Assembly: GCF_019175385.1 (NCBI RefSeq)
Contig: NC_083343.1
Span: 49,560,457 to 49,624,456 of the forward strand
Origin: Lycium barbarum
Lineage: Eukaryota > Streptophyta > Magnoliopsida > Solanales > Solanaceae
Direction of reading: 5' to 3'
Length of the DNA stretch: 64,000 nt
Position numbers and translations under genes: made by a program. The notes beneath the pieces were generated by a model. It did not search any database and had not been told where the DNA came from. It saw only the letters and a program-made list of their open reading frames with translations. The stretch's first letter is position 1. Each line of letters opens with the position of its first letter. Shown here piece by piece: positions 34,831 to 47,462 of the stretch.

Positions 34831-37800
34831 TCACAGGTATATTATCGGTATTTTCTCATGATGTATATGCTTTGATATATCCGAGCTCCACATTGTCATA
34901 TGTTACTCCATATATTGCGCATCGATTTAGAGTCGAACCGGAGTCGATCAAACCTTTTGAGGTGTCTACACCCGTTGTTGAATCGGTAATAGCTACCCGA
35001 GTATATAGAAACTGTATAGTTCTGATTTGTGACCATCGTACTATGGTTGACTTGCATGAGCTAAAAATGGTAGACTTTGATATTATTATGGGCATGGATT
35101 GGTTGGCTTCTTGCTATGCCAATGTTGATTGTAGAATGAAAATAGTTCGTTTCCAATTTCTGGGAGAACCGGCTTTAGAATGAAAAGGGAATACTGCGTC
35201 ACCAAAAGGTAGGTTTATTTCCTATCTAAAGGCAAGGAAAATGATCACGAAAGGATGCATTTATCATCTATTTCGGGTTCAAGATGTAGAAGCTGAACCG
35301 CCGACTTTTCAGTCAGTTCCCGTAATAAATGAATTTCCGGATATGTTCCCGGAAGAGCTTTCAGGCCTCCCTCCTGAGCGGGAGATTGATTTTGCTATTG
35401 ATGTGTTGCCAGACACTAAACCTATATCTGTCCCTCCTTATAGAATGGCTCCCGCAGAATTGAAGGAGTTGAAGGAGAAATTGAAAGACTTGCTTGAGAA
35501 AGGCTTTATTAGGCCTAGTTCGTCCCCGTGGGGAGCACCCGTATTGTTTGTCCGAAAGAAAGATGGCTCCTTGAGAATGTGTATTGACTATCGGCAATTG
35601 AATAAGGTGACGATTAAGAACAAATACCCTCTTCCGAGGATTGATGACATATTTGATCAATTACAAGGCGCCAAATGATTTTCAAAGATCGATGTGAGGT
35701 CCGGGTATCATCAAGTGAGAGTTAGGGAAAAAGATATCCCTAAGACAGCCTTCAGAACAAGATATGTCCATTTTGAGTTCCGGGTAATGTCATTTGGGCT
35801 AACTAATGCATCGGCAGTATTTATGGATTTGATGAACAACGTGTTCAGGCCCTTCCTAGACCTATTTGTGATTGTATTCGTCGATAATATCATGGTGTAC
35901 TCTAGATCCGAGGCAGAACATGCGGATCATTTGTGTACTGTCCTTGGTTGAACTCAGTGACATTTTCGGGGAACGTTGTTACAGCCGATAGTATTCGGGT
36001 AGATAGCCAAAAGATTGAGGCCGTGAAGACTTGGCCAAGGCCCGCAACTCCTACGGAGGTTCGTAGCTTTCTGGGTTTAGCAGGTAATTACAGGAGGGTT
36101 TTTCTTTTATTTCTGCACCACTCACAAAGTTGACCCAGAAATCAGCAAAGTTCCAATGGACAGATGCTTGTGAACGTAGTTTCCAAGAGTTAAAAGATAG
36201 ATTGACTTCTGCCCCAGTCTTGACACTTCCAGAGGGATTGGAAGGATATGTTGTTTATTGCGATGCTTCAGACATTGGGCTAGGTTGTGTGTTAATGAAA
36301 CATGGTAAAGTGATTGCATATGCTTCAAGGCAATTACGGAGACATGAGAAAAATTATCCAACCCATGATCTAGAATTGGCCGCAGTGGTTCATGCATTAA
36401 AGATATGGAGACATCATTTATATGGTGTCCATGTGGATATTTATACAGATCCTAAGAGTCTTCAGTATATCTTCAAGCAGAAAGATTTGAATTTGCGGCA
36501 ACGACGATGGTTGGAATTTTTAAAGGATTATGATATTGATAGCCTATATCACCCCGGAAAGGCAAATATCGTGGCTGACGCTCTTAACCGCAGATCTATG
36601 GGAAGTTTGAATGATGTAACACCAGAGAAAAGAGAAATGGCTCGTGAGCTCCAGCAGTTAGCTAGCCTAGGAGTTCGAATAGTGGACTCAGGTAGTAGGG
36701 GAACTACCATTCAGAATTCAGCAGTCTCGTCGCTAGTAGCGGAGGTGAAAGAGCGACAACACGAAGATTCCATGCTAATGCTTTACAAAGATACACTCCC
36801 TCAGAAGGAGGAGTCATCATTTGAGATTTCAAAAGACGGAGTTCTCCGATGCCGAGGCAGATTATGTGTTCCTAATGTGGTAGGTTTACGCCACCAAATA
36901 TTGAGAGAAGCTCATTGTTCCCGTTATTATGTTCACCCTGGAGAGACAAAAATGTACCACAATCTTAAATCTATATATTGGTGGAATGGGATGAAGAAAG
37001 ATGTAGCGGAATTCGTAGCTAAATGTCCCAACTGTCAACAAGTGAAAATCAAGCACCAAAAGCTGGGCGGATTGTTGCAAGCTATAGAAATTCCAACTTA
37101 GAAATGGGAAGTAATTAACATGGATTTAAATACAGGTTTACCCCGTTCTCGACGTAAGTATGATTCTATATGGGTGATTGTGGATAGACTCACGAAGTCG
37201 TCTCATTTCTTACCAGTCAGAATGACATATGTGGCGGAAGATTATGCAAAGCTTTATGTTAAAGAGATAGTACGACTCCATGGTGTCCCAGCATCTATTT
37301 TCTCTCATAGAGGGACTCAGTTTACAGCTAATTTTTGGAAGTCCTTCCAAGAGGGTTTAGGGACCCAAGTGAGCCTTAGCACGACATTTCATTCGCAAAC
37401 TGATGGACAAGCTAAATTCACCATTTAGACTCTTGAAGATATGTTACGGGCATGTATAATGGATTTCGGAGGTAATTGGGATGATCACTTGCCACTCATT
37501 GAATTTGCTTATAACAATAGTTATCATTCTAGCATTCAAATGGCACCGTATGAGGCTCTATATGGGCGAAAGTGTAGATCCCCAATTGGGTGGTTTGAGG
37601 TAGGAGAGACTAAGTTGATAGGGCCAGACTTGGTCCAGCAAGGCATAGAGAAAGTCAAGCTCATACAAGATCGGTTATTAGCAGCCCAAAGTCGTCAAAA
37701 GTCCTAGGATAATCGTCGAAAGGACTTAGAGTTCCAAGTGAAAGATTGGGTATTCTTGAAAGTGTCACCAATGAAGGGTGTAATGAGATTTGGCAAAAAG

Positions 37801-38193
37801 GGGAAGCGTAGTCCCCGGTACATTGGGCCTTATGAGATTGTGCGCAAGGTAGGCAAAGTGGCCTATGAGTTAGATCTACCTACTGATTTGGAGTCAGTTC
37901 ACCCAGTTTTCCATGTCTCGATGCTTCGTAAATGTGTTGGAGATCCTAGTAGGATCGTGCCATTAAATGATGTTCAAGTGACAGAGAAGTTGACTTATGA
38001 AGAGGTACCCATTGCCATACTAGATAGGCAAGTACGAAGGCTTAGAAACAACAAAGTGGCCTCAGTTAAGGTTTTATGGAGAAGCAGTAAACTAGAAGAA
38101 ATGACATGGGAAGCGGAAGAAATTATGCAATCCAAGTACCCGGATTTATTTCAGCCCTTAGAAGAAATCCAAGATGAGATATCAAGATCATAA
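34831..38193 (+). pseudogene. pol: Element C pol: protease, RT, RNase H, integrase, chromodomain-like tail
   Basis: The protease site is YPS instead of D(S/T)G (about 34878). The RT active site is FVDN (35877-35888). Stops occur at 35181 and 35679 (TGG to TGA), 37102 (TGG to TAG) and 37429 (CAG to TAG); another at about 37708 results from a small in-frame deletion. About 65 bases are missing near 35947 in RT, and about 10 near 36097. The integrase finger is intact ([18 protein letters not shown]) but the core has SHRGTQFT for DRGAQFT. The GPY module and chromodomain tail (37980-38160) are preserved. It ends at TAA, 38193. Confidence 0.87.
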
Positions 38194-38362
38194 GGTATGT
38201 ATGTTTTCCTTTTATTCTTTTGGGTCGTGTGTGGCCAAATTCTATTGCTATTATGTTGTGGCCCTGTGAGGAATTGTTATTATGGGTTGTTGTGATAGGA
38301 TGGTAGTGCCATATTACAGGGGAAACTCTGGCAAAATTTTTATGGAATCCCCGAGAACCTAA
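38194..38362 (+). other. Element C 3' untranslated region, cut short
   Basis: It resembles 30844-31015 of D (CCCTGTGAGGA near 38261, GGAAACTCTGGCAAAATTTT near 38320). It jumps after CCGAGAACCTAAC into position 148 of the LTR, so the polypurine tract and LTR start are gone. Confidence 0.8.
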
Positions 38363-39541
38363 CAAGAGAAGGCAAGGCTTACGATAGGTATCGAAAAGGA
38401 ATTGCGAGTAACAAGTTAACGAGGATTTAATGATGCTTTGTAGAATAGTTATAACGTCCCTTAGATTACTAATGAGGTGATAAACAAGTGCTAAGAAGGG
38501 TCCATAAGGATTGGAGATCAAACGAGTCAACGAAAACGAACCTCGAAAAACTGGGGATGATAGGGCCAAACATACCGGCCGTATAAAACATAGGGTCCGT
38601 ATGTTGGAACGTATAATTAGCCCAGATTTTCACCATTCTCTGGACCAATTCTACGGCCAGACATACTGTCAGTATAATTTATACGGACCGTATGTTGGTC
38701 TGTAGAACTGGTCGGGACAGATTTGGTTCATTAAATAAGGGATCCAAGTTTCATTTCTCCATCACACCCCTTCTCTCTACATTTATTACATAAGAATTCA
38801 AGAGATATTAGTGATCAACAACATAAACTAAGTGAATCAAGTGTGAGAAACCCATTAAAGATCATCCAAGTCAAGAAATCTTATTGGAGATGAACTAGGG
38901 TTTTGGCTCAAGTGAAGTATTTCCACCCAAAGCTTGTTCCTACAATATCTAAGGTAATATTTATGGAATTTCCATGTTGTTTAAGATATTTGAAAGTCGA
39001 GACACTTGGATTGTAGAAGGATATTGAAAATGGGTCCTGAATGTGGAATAGTGCCATTTTGAGTAATACTTTGGATTGAGTTATGATTCTAGTTGTGTTA
39101 TGATATGGATATGTTATAAATGATTTTAAGAACATGGGATAGGAAATGTATATGAATGAACGTAATCGTGCGTTATGACCATAAATATGGGTGATTGGAA
39201 GCGAATTGAGAAATATAGATAATGTGGATGAATAAAGACTATTGTTATGATATTGTGAATGTATTATTGACGTTTGGGAGTTGATATACGATATGGAGGA
39301 ATGTCGTATAAATAAAGGAGATGTTGTCCAATTTTCTCTAGCTTTAGTCATGTATGCTAGCTATCGATTTCTAATGATAGTATGACTTTAATGAAGGTAG
39401 AAACGTGAGCATTGGAGGAGAACGTGTAAGTGTTAAAGTAGTTGAACGGAAAGGTATGTAAGTCTAAACCTTATTTCATAAGGCATGGTTCTTTGGCGAA
39501 TCATCTAAATCTTCTATAAGTCTATGATGTCCTCCAAATGA
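38363..39541 (+). repeat. 3' LTR of element C, internal fragment
   Basis: Aligns with 20465-21666 of the 5' LTR. It includes the palindrome cluster (38565-38712), TTAAATAAGG (38731), a donor-like site now AAG|GTAATATTT (38952) and AAGGTATGTAAG at about 39452. It stops after CTCCAAATGA; the hairpin half of the LTR is missing. Confidence 0.9.
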
Positions 39542-42279
39542 GTTTCTGGTGCTAAAATGATGTTTGGGCTGTTGCTGGTTCTATTGTGGTCGCTGGGGCA
39601 AACCAGTGGTCGCTAAAGCGCATTCCGGTTGCTGAAGCGAAAATCCGATCGCTAAGGCAAAAACATCCTTGTATAAAAATTCTGATTTCGTACATTTAGT
39701 ATTTTGAGCATATCTTGAGTTCTACAGCTCCGATTTGGGCGATTTTCGCGGCATTTTCTCTATTCAAAGAGAGGGTAAGATTCTAATCTTCATTTTAATG
39801 ATTTCCCCATGATTCCCTTGGTCTATTAGCGTTTATTTCATGATTTGGTTAGGGAAAATTAGGGTTTTGAGCTATAAGGATATGGAAATGGAATTCTTGA
39901 TTTTGGAATCGATTCATGGATGAATTTGGGTGATTTCAAGGGTGTTTTTTAAGTTTCTTTAAGAAATAAGTTTCTAACATTCCTTTTTACCATTCTACCT
40001 TCGATTAACTAGTAATTTCATCGTAGAAATCATGATTTGATATTAGAAATTGGGATTTTTGATGAAATTGGATTTTCAAGTAATTTTTCAAATTGAAGGT
40101 CAATTTGTGAATGGATTTCAAATATTTTTATGATTCTTACTATTTAGACTATGGGTAAGGTGAATTTATGCCAAAATTCTAGTTTTGCTCTTGTGGACCC
40201 AAGGTTACCTTTTTGGGTTCGTTTTTAGGATTTTGAATTAAAGTATAGCAATATGGGTATCATTGGAATCATTTAGACTTGTAGAGTACTATTTTGACTA
40301 TATTGAACCCATTTTTTTAATGAAATTATGGTTTTTCCCTTTGGGCTCGAGTTTGACTATTTTGGGTCCATTTTGGGTTCCGGGTAAAAGTATGACAAAA
40401 TGAGTATCCATAGATTCGTATTTTGACGTAGAATTCTTATTTGATAGACGTTGATCACTCTGAGTCTCTCTGAAAGTTAAAGGCATTTGATTGGGGTTTG
40501 TGGCGCCAGCTCGGCATTGAGGTAGGTTACGGCTTACCTTTCGGTTAGACTTCAGTTAGCGAAGCATATGTAGAAGTTAATTATTGACGGAGAAAGCATG
40601 TTAAGCCTTTGGGAATGAAGTGAAGTTGGGATGGATATTCTTAGGTTAGTATTGTTGATGACTTTGTGGGCTTGTCGCCACGTTTATTGTGATTTATCTT
40701 GTTGCCATGTGTGTGGTGTTGGGATTGTTACTTATTTGCTATGTTATGGTTATGATGCGTTCGTGTCTCAAATATCTTGTCATTTATCATTGATAAAGGA
40801 AGAACTAGATTCATTATTGTTATTGTGATGTCTGCTCATTGAGAGGCACAAATCAGATTTGATATGATTACACTTGATATTGATATCATGTATAACATTT
40901 ATACCCAGTTTTTCATAATACATTGATATGAACTGTGATTTATACTAATGATGAAGCGTGAGGAAGAGAAATAGCAGAGGCTTCTTATTGTGGTGTTCAC
41001 TATATGCATATTTCATATGGCATCTCTTGCATACATTATTTGATGTTACTTATGTGGTATGAAGGGAAATTGTTCCGGACGTGGCATTGCACAGATTTGG
41101 GAATAAGTTTGTAATTGTAGTTTATTTACGGATGTTGTTATGTTTGTTCACCCTCATGATTATTGTTGAATTCAACATTCATGCATGCATTTCATCCTCC
41201 ATTTCTCATGGTAATGTGGTGTGGTTACAATGGAGAACTTGATGGAAAAAGATTATAGAAATGTATGATAAGAAAGTGAAGGATGAAAGTCACCTCTGGG
41301 CTGTGTACGGAGTGACTATGGACAGTTTTTATAAGAAAGCCATCTCTGGGTTGTGTGCGAATGGCTTGTGTTGTGGAAGTCACCTCTTCGCTGTGTGCGG
41401 AGTGACTGGTACATGGACTTCGCGGGTCTCCCATGGGTCATGACTATCGAAACGTGGAGGTTTTCCACCCGTATAATGTGTGTACGGTATGAGACAATTG
41501 GCCAGTGCATTGCATCGCACCTGCATTCATATTACCTCCACTCATATCACTGATTCTGGGCGTTGCATTTATTGCATTACATAGTACGTTTCCGCATTGA
41601 TTCCTTCATTGATGATTCATTTGAGTTGCTATGTTCCGGTTAATCAGTTACCTAGACACTTGATGGATTCGAGGACTAGAGATTTTTAACTAAGTTATGA
41701 TTGTAGACTACTGAGATCTATCATGGTTCGTATTATTGCAAGTCTTATGTGGATGTGCTTAGTGACTATATTTGACTGCTTATATGCCTATGTATTGATT
41801 TGTTTCGTCATATATGTGAACTAATTATTGTCGACCTATGATGCCTATCAGTACTTGTTGTTTGTACTGATGCTATCTTGCTGTATTCTTTTATGACTGC
41901 AGAGTTTGTTGCACATTCCACATCAGGCCCTCGTGGGTAAGCTTCCTGAGGCAGTCAGTTGGAGTTTCCAGGGTGAACCATGTTCTGATCCACTGCCTGG
42001 AGATTCTTCTATCCTAGTATCTTTATTTCATAGCCTGAGATAGATTTATTATTTCAGACTTGTATAATTTGGACTTGTATTAGTAGCTCTTGTACGATTC
42101 AGACCAGATCCTGGGGGATTTTGTATTAGTATTCCACTTTAGTGGTTATTTATATTATGAGAATGTTTATTCCTCTTATTTATTTTACTCATGTTGGAAT
42201 GGATGTTGGATAAGGGAAAGGTTCGCCTACTAAGGGGGTTTGTGTGGGTACCCTCTTAACCCACGAGTTGGGTCGTGAC
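39542..42279 (+). repeat. LTR-like fragment of another retrotransposon family (family P)
   Basis: Non-coding, ending ...GAGTTGGGTCGTGAC. The start is not a clean TG terminus, so it was probably joined by recombination. It has GGTCGCTRAAGCG-type repeats (39585-39655), a donor-like GGTAAGATT at 39773, three hairpins at 41288-41407, ATCAGTAC/GTACTGAT (about 41847-41871) and CTGCAG near 41897. Reverse fragments with similar order occur at 50590-51696. I cannot name the family. Confidence 0.6.
41288..41407 (+). other. Three tandem hairpins in LTR family P
   Basis: Arms are AGTCAC/GTGACT (41288-41317), AGCCAT/ATGGCT (41338-41366) and AGTCAC/GTGACT (41378-41407). All enclose a CTSTKSGYTGTGTRCG-like loop. 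The middle unit has changed both arms together. Confidence 0.75.
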
Positions 42280-44446
42280 GTCGCTGCTATACATCACTGC
42301 CTATGAGTTTAGACTGTGAAAATTTTGTATTTTTGAGACTTGTATGATCTTGTTGTGTTTCTTTAGGTATCCCCCTTGTTCATGAAGTATGATCCTCTTT
42401 CCCTATTAACCTGTATATCTATTAAAGAGGAGTCACATGGTTTGGGAGAAATTCACTGAGTTTATGTCTTGAGGTAATGTGATCAAGATGGGGCTTTGAG
42501 TACCTCTACTTAGCCCTATTATGGTCTGCTCTTGCCTCAGAATATTCCATTGCTTCTTTCCTGACTTGTCGGACACTCTGTCTGTGTATTTATGTGACAA
42601 ATGAATTAAATTCATTTTTCATGAAAATTAAGAATGAAGAATCTGATTTTGTCCCCCCTTTAGACTCTGAAATACTAAAAAATAACATGCAAATCCTGGA
42701 CTAGGTTTGAGCTAAAAAATGAGTTAGTTTACACGGATGTCTTGCTTTATTATTCTGTGTGGATTTAAGCTCTCTCTTGTACCCGGAATGCTCTTCTTCC
42801 TCATTCATGCTAAACTAGAATAGTAAAATGAGAAGGATTTGATTAAAAGTAATTTGTCACCTCATGTTGTTTTTTCTGTTCCGAGTATGTAAAACTGCCA
42901 ATGTTTATCCCCTATTTTCTTCTATGTTCCTGGACTTACCATACATTGTTTGGTCTGCTGAGAGCCATTTGTAGAGTCTTAAATACACACTTTATGCCAT
43001 TCATATGCATTTGACTATCTTCTCTGTCTAGATTCAGAATTTGATTGTGTATTTGGATTACTTCTTGGTTGAAAATCATTACAAATAGTCCATGGGATTA
43101 GATAGTAGGTCATGATAGGTTTATATGCTTTATAAGGATATAGGATGTGTTTACAATAAGTAGTGTGTTGGGCATATATTGGGTATATTGCCTACTTGGT
43201 TTTCCCCTTTGTCCTGAATTACTTAGGAATACTGCACTAACTGCTGAATGTTGGGCATCTGAGTATGTTTCCCCTTTTCTTGGCCAAACTGATCCTTTTT
43301 CTTACTAAGAGTGAGTGCGTCTTTGGCTATATGTTTGTTCAAATGTGGAGATCATATGTTGTTTTATTCATGATTATGTCAAATGATTGAGTACATGAGA
43401 CATATACAAATCTCCACTGTTTTTTTTTAGATCTGCTCATGTAAGTGATATTTAATTTTCTTTGAAGTTGTGTATTAAGGAACATTATTACTTAGATCCT
43501 ATTTCTTCATTTCTCTTTCTGGTATTAGGGATGTGCAATTTGGTATGCTATAAGATACTGCTGAGGCACAGAGGTGTATACACCTTTTACACTTTGTATA
43601 CCACTAAGTATGTAAGAGTATATACATTGTTTATCTCCTGTATACAAAGCATATCAGGTTGTATTGTTGTATTGTCTGATTGATATTTTTCTTCCTTTCT
43701 TCCCTTATTTTTAATGTGCTAAAGCATAAGCCCATTATACCTTAAACATTGCAAGTATACAAAGGTGTATATGCTTGGTATACTTTGAGTTTACAAGTGT
43801 ATACCCTCTGTATGTCTGCGAATATTCAGTGTATACCTGGTTGTATTTTATGTTTCTTTTAAGTCTGCTTTCTCTTGTTCCTTTTATTTACATGAAAGTC
43901 ATTTACAACCAGATATACTCCAAGGTACTACTAGTATGCAACATGTACACATATATTGTATGAAGTGTATATACAGTACACTAGTTACTTACATGGTGTA
44001 TACCTGGGCTTCATTGTGTGTATTAAGTGATAATATGCCTTAGTCTCTCTAGTATATTGCCTAGTTGGCAAAGATACCTTCTGGCCTTTTTCTTCCTTTT
44101 TCCCTTGCATGACAAACCTATTCAGGAACCAAAATGGACTCTATCCCAGGATCTTATGGATTATCTCATTGGGCTGAGGCCCAACACGCACTATTATCGA
44201 GTTAGCCGCAGAAAATAAGGCCCAACAATGGGTAAAAATTGTTCCCAACAATGGGTAAAAATTGTTAACATTTGTGTTGATGGGCTTACTAAACCCATTA
44301 ATCCATTCATGCTATTGTTTTTATATTATATATATGTATTTGTAAGAATACTTGTATTATTGAAATCCTTCTTGGACTTATTTGAAATTCCGATGTTGCT
44401 TCTAAATGGACACGCAAGTATACGTGGTCGTCAATTAATATAGGAG
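42280..44446. other. Unassigned AT-rich stretch with GTATAC cluster
   Basis: No coding frame with recognisable protein similarity and no clear LTR ends. Between about 43575 and 43995, GTATAC or near variants (GTATATAC, GTGTATAC) recur more than ten times with irregular spacing. A 21-base direct repeat around AATGGGTAAAAATTGTT occurs at 44227-44265. It may be a remnant of a non-coding retroelement region. Confidence 0.5.
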
Positions 44447-45720
44447 TGATGTCCAGATATCGTACCCTCAGAGACTTAACTTAATTAACTGTCTAATTTG
44501 AGTTCAACTTGTAACTATTAAAGAAATTAACCACTTTGAAGTTTATTGTAACTAAAGTATTTATTAAAAGAAAATATTAAGACGATGATTTAGAACTAGC
44601 GAGAAATGGGTTATCAGACGAGAAAGAGTTCCAAGGTTATGGAAATGGGTTATCAGACGAGAAAGAGTTCCAGGGTTATGGAGATTGACAATCCAGTTGA
44701 CCCTTCTAATCGTTCTACCTATTTATTTCTTGGGTTACCAGTTGATGGGTTAATATTAACTTTATAAGTATCTCTCGAAATTCTCACGTCTATTCAAGTT
44801 ACTCCAACGCCTATATCTCTATGATCATCAGAAAATAACAAATGCATTTAAATCTCCATATTCAACAAAGCGAGGCTAAGAGGTATATCTCTATCCTCAA
44901 TAGGGAAATGATTATGCTCAAGGGGATCACAAACAAGCTCTACCTGTTCTATTTATACACACAAATTTTCTTTCTCAAGTTCAATTCACACGCCACAGAT
45001 AAGGTTCAACTATTAGCCAAATAATTAAACAATTATGCACAAGAATAAGTAAGCGGCCCAATATTGGAAATTCAATAGATAAAAAAGATTGCCAAACTAC
45101 AACTTTCATTTCTTTAGCAAAACCCTAGAATAAAAGTGTTTAGCCACTCATGTTCATACAACGCATCTGAATAATGTTTTAAACATGAATTCAACTAAAA
45201 GAAATAAGAAAAGAGATAAACCGGAGGTCAAATCACTCAAAAGCTCCAAACACGTTTCTTCGTTGTCCAAAATATATCCCAACCATCTTTCACCCGTCAA
45301 AAACTTGTATTTATAGTTTAGGGTTAAGTCTGGGATAATTAGAACCAAATCCCACACAAAATAGGAAAATAATCTTGGGCCTACGCCACCCTTGCGACGC
45401 ATGGTTGGCGCACATGAACAAAAATCAGACATAGGTGGTTTTCTCATGCGACACCCCTGCGACACACGTCAATCACGCATGGGCATTCAATAATTCTTCC
45501 AAGTGTGCTCATGATCCTCCTGCGGCCTCGTTTTCATGCATAATGCTTCCCAACTTCACTCAAAATGCTCGGAATTCCTTCACTCTCCTATGTTTTACCT
45601 AAGCATGACAAAAACGGCAACATAAGCTCGAATACAACACCTTCAAATCAAACATGTCCTTAAAGTACTAAGAATTTAAGGGGAAATGACTCATAGTATA
45701 GATATTTGTGCCAAATATCA
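44447..45720 (-). repeat. 3' LTR of element H
   Basis: 1,274 bp. On the minus strand it starts TGATATTTGGCACAAATATC (itself an inverted repeat) at 45720 and ends ...ATATCTGGACATCA at 44447. The polypurine-like GTCCAAGTGTGGGGTGG lies just upstream on the minus strand. Confidence 0.65.
44603..44680. repeat. 39-bp tandem duplication in LTR of element H
   Basis: GAAATGGGTTATCAGACGAG begins units at 44603 and 44642; the two 39-base units differ at one or two bases. Confidence 0.95.
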
Positions 45721-47462
45721 CCACCCCACACTTGGACTTTGCTCACCCTCGGGCAATCAACCATCAACCACCAATCTATCACACATTCCAAAGTTATGCC
45801 AATTCGAACAGGTCTACTCAGGCTTCGGCTAATACGACTATTTCAAAATACGTCACAAATCAAACATCAAGCCAATTCACACTTTAGTCATGCGACCACA
45901 TAAAGTTTTGGTGTTCAAGGCTCAAAAACAACCTCCTCAAAATGACTTATCTTCAAAAACTAACTCAGAGACACCAATTCAAGCAAAAACAGTTATGTTA
46001 CCTAATAGAGAACCTAACATTTGACCAATTTTCTTGTTAACTATGTGCCCTCACGGAAAGGCAGTTGTTCATATATCTCACAAGAACTAAATTCAATTAT
46101 TTCAATTGACATGGAATCAAGAAAACCACATCCTCTCACAAAGAACATGACATGCAACATACGATGAACCATTAGCTTTCCTTTAGTGTAATCACTTCAC
46201 TAATATAAGTACGTCGAACCTAGGATTGAGTAGGACTTATGGGGTTGTAACGTAGGCTAAGGGACGGATACAAATCATTTGGATGAAATAGTGACTATCC
46301 TACCTAAGAACATTAATACACACAACATAATCATTTATCACCATTCCTTCACCAACCCGACTTCTCAAATCAAACACCCATCAATACCAATCACACTACT
46401 TTTCATTTGACATACAAAGTTAGAAAGGAAACTTTAACTCTTTGAGAAACTATTTTTTTTTAGATTTTTTCAACCTCATTTTTGTTTATTTTTTCTTTTC
46501 ATTCCCAACTAGCAAGAAAGTTCTTTATTGAACAGATGCACCAGTATATTTCCCTCGGTTTCATTCAACACGTCATCCCATTTTATCACTTTTCAACTCA
46601 AATTACATCAACCTATCTTTTAAAGTGCTCAAGCAGTAAAAAGGATCAACTTAAGATCAATTAGAACAAAAAGGGTAGGGACTCATTGACTGCTACTAAA
46701 GAAAAAGCTAAAGGCTCAAAGGGGCTGACTAAGATATCATGTAAGGGCAGGTAAGAGAAGGTTAAATTCGGCTAAAAAAGAAACGTCTCTATCACCTCCT
46801 AGACACAACAAAATTCATTCCTTTTTGCGAACACACGAGGCAAGTTCCAGACGTCAATATAAAGCATGGAGCATACAAATATCCTTATACACACATGACA
46901 CATAATCAACTCAGACGGATCCACATCGACCCTCAAATCAAGCAACAATACACGTATTCAAATTAAACCAAATGGGTTACACATGAGTCAAAAAATGCAA
47001 ACCTAAGTGTTTCAAGAGAGGTTATTCGTTTTCTAGGCATGTTTTTGAATAAAAACCGAGAATTGCTCTTTTTTTCAATATTTCACCTAACCCGAGCACC
47101 TAGTATTTGAATGGTCTTACACGCTTGAATTCTTTTCCTATGGACTAAATTTCCCTCAAGACGGTCATCATCCATCCATCGCCAGGAAAAGCCTCTCCTA
47201 TGACGAAAAGGTAAACTATTCGGATGATTTGTGCCACTAATGAGGGTCTAACAAGCTAAAAATGGAAAACTAAAGAAGGTAAAATCGTTTTGACTATTTC
47301 ACAATTTTTAATTTTTTTTTTCTAAAAGTAAAAATTCCTAAGGCACAATCATCCCTGTCATGGGACGTATCTCTCACCCCATATTTAAATCATGCAGTGC
47401 CCTCAATGCATATAAAGAGTACATAAGAGCAAAGTAAGGTGATAGATACTCATTGGGACCCA
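45721..47462 (-). other. Element H non-coding 3' internal region
   Basis: 1.7 kb with no frame I can support. It has T-rich (46440-46500) and A/T-homopolymer (47300-47325) stretches. On the minus strand it lies between the acidic ORF remnant and the 3' LTR. Confidence 0.5.

Larger units (their letters stand above)
20317..39541 (+). mobile_element. Element C: Ty3/gypsy (Tekay/Del-like) retrotransposon, split by element D
   Basis: The 5' LTR (20317-22908), primer site, leader and first 169 bases of gag precede the insertion of element D. Gag resumes at 33615, pol runs to 38193, and a truncated 3' LTR piece (38363-39541) follows. The polypurine tract and first 148 bases of the 3' LTR are deleted, and so are its last about 1.24 kb. 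It inserted into the 5' LTR of B and was later hit by D. All enzymes carry inactivating changes. Confidence 0.87.

Noticed and set aside
43462..44218. Small hydrophobic open frames that could be membrane peptides
   Set aside because: They are short, AT-driven and unsupported by any start context or similarity.
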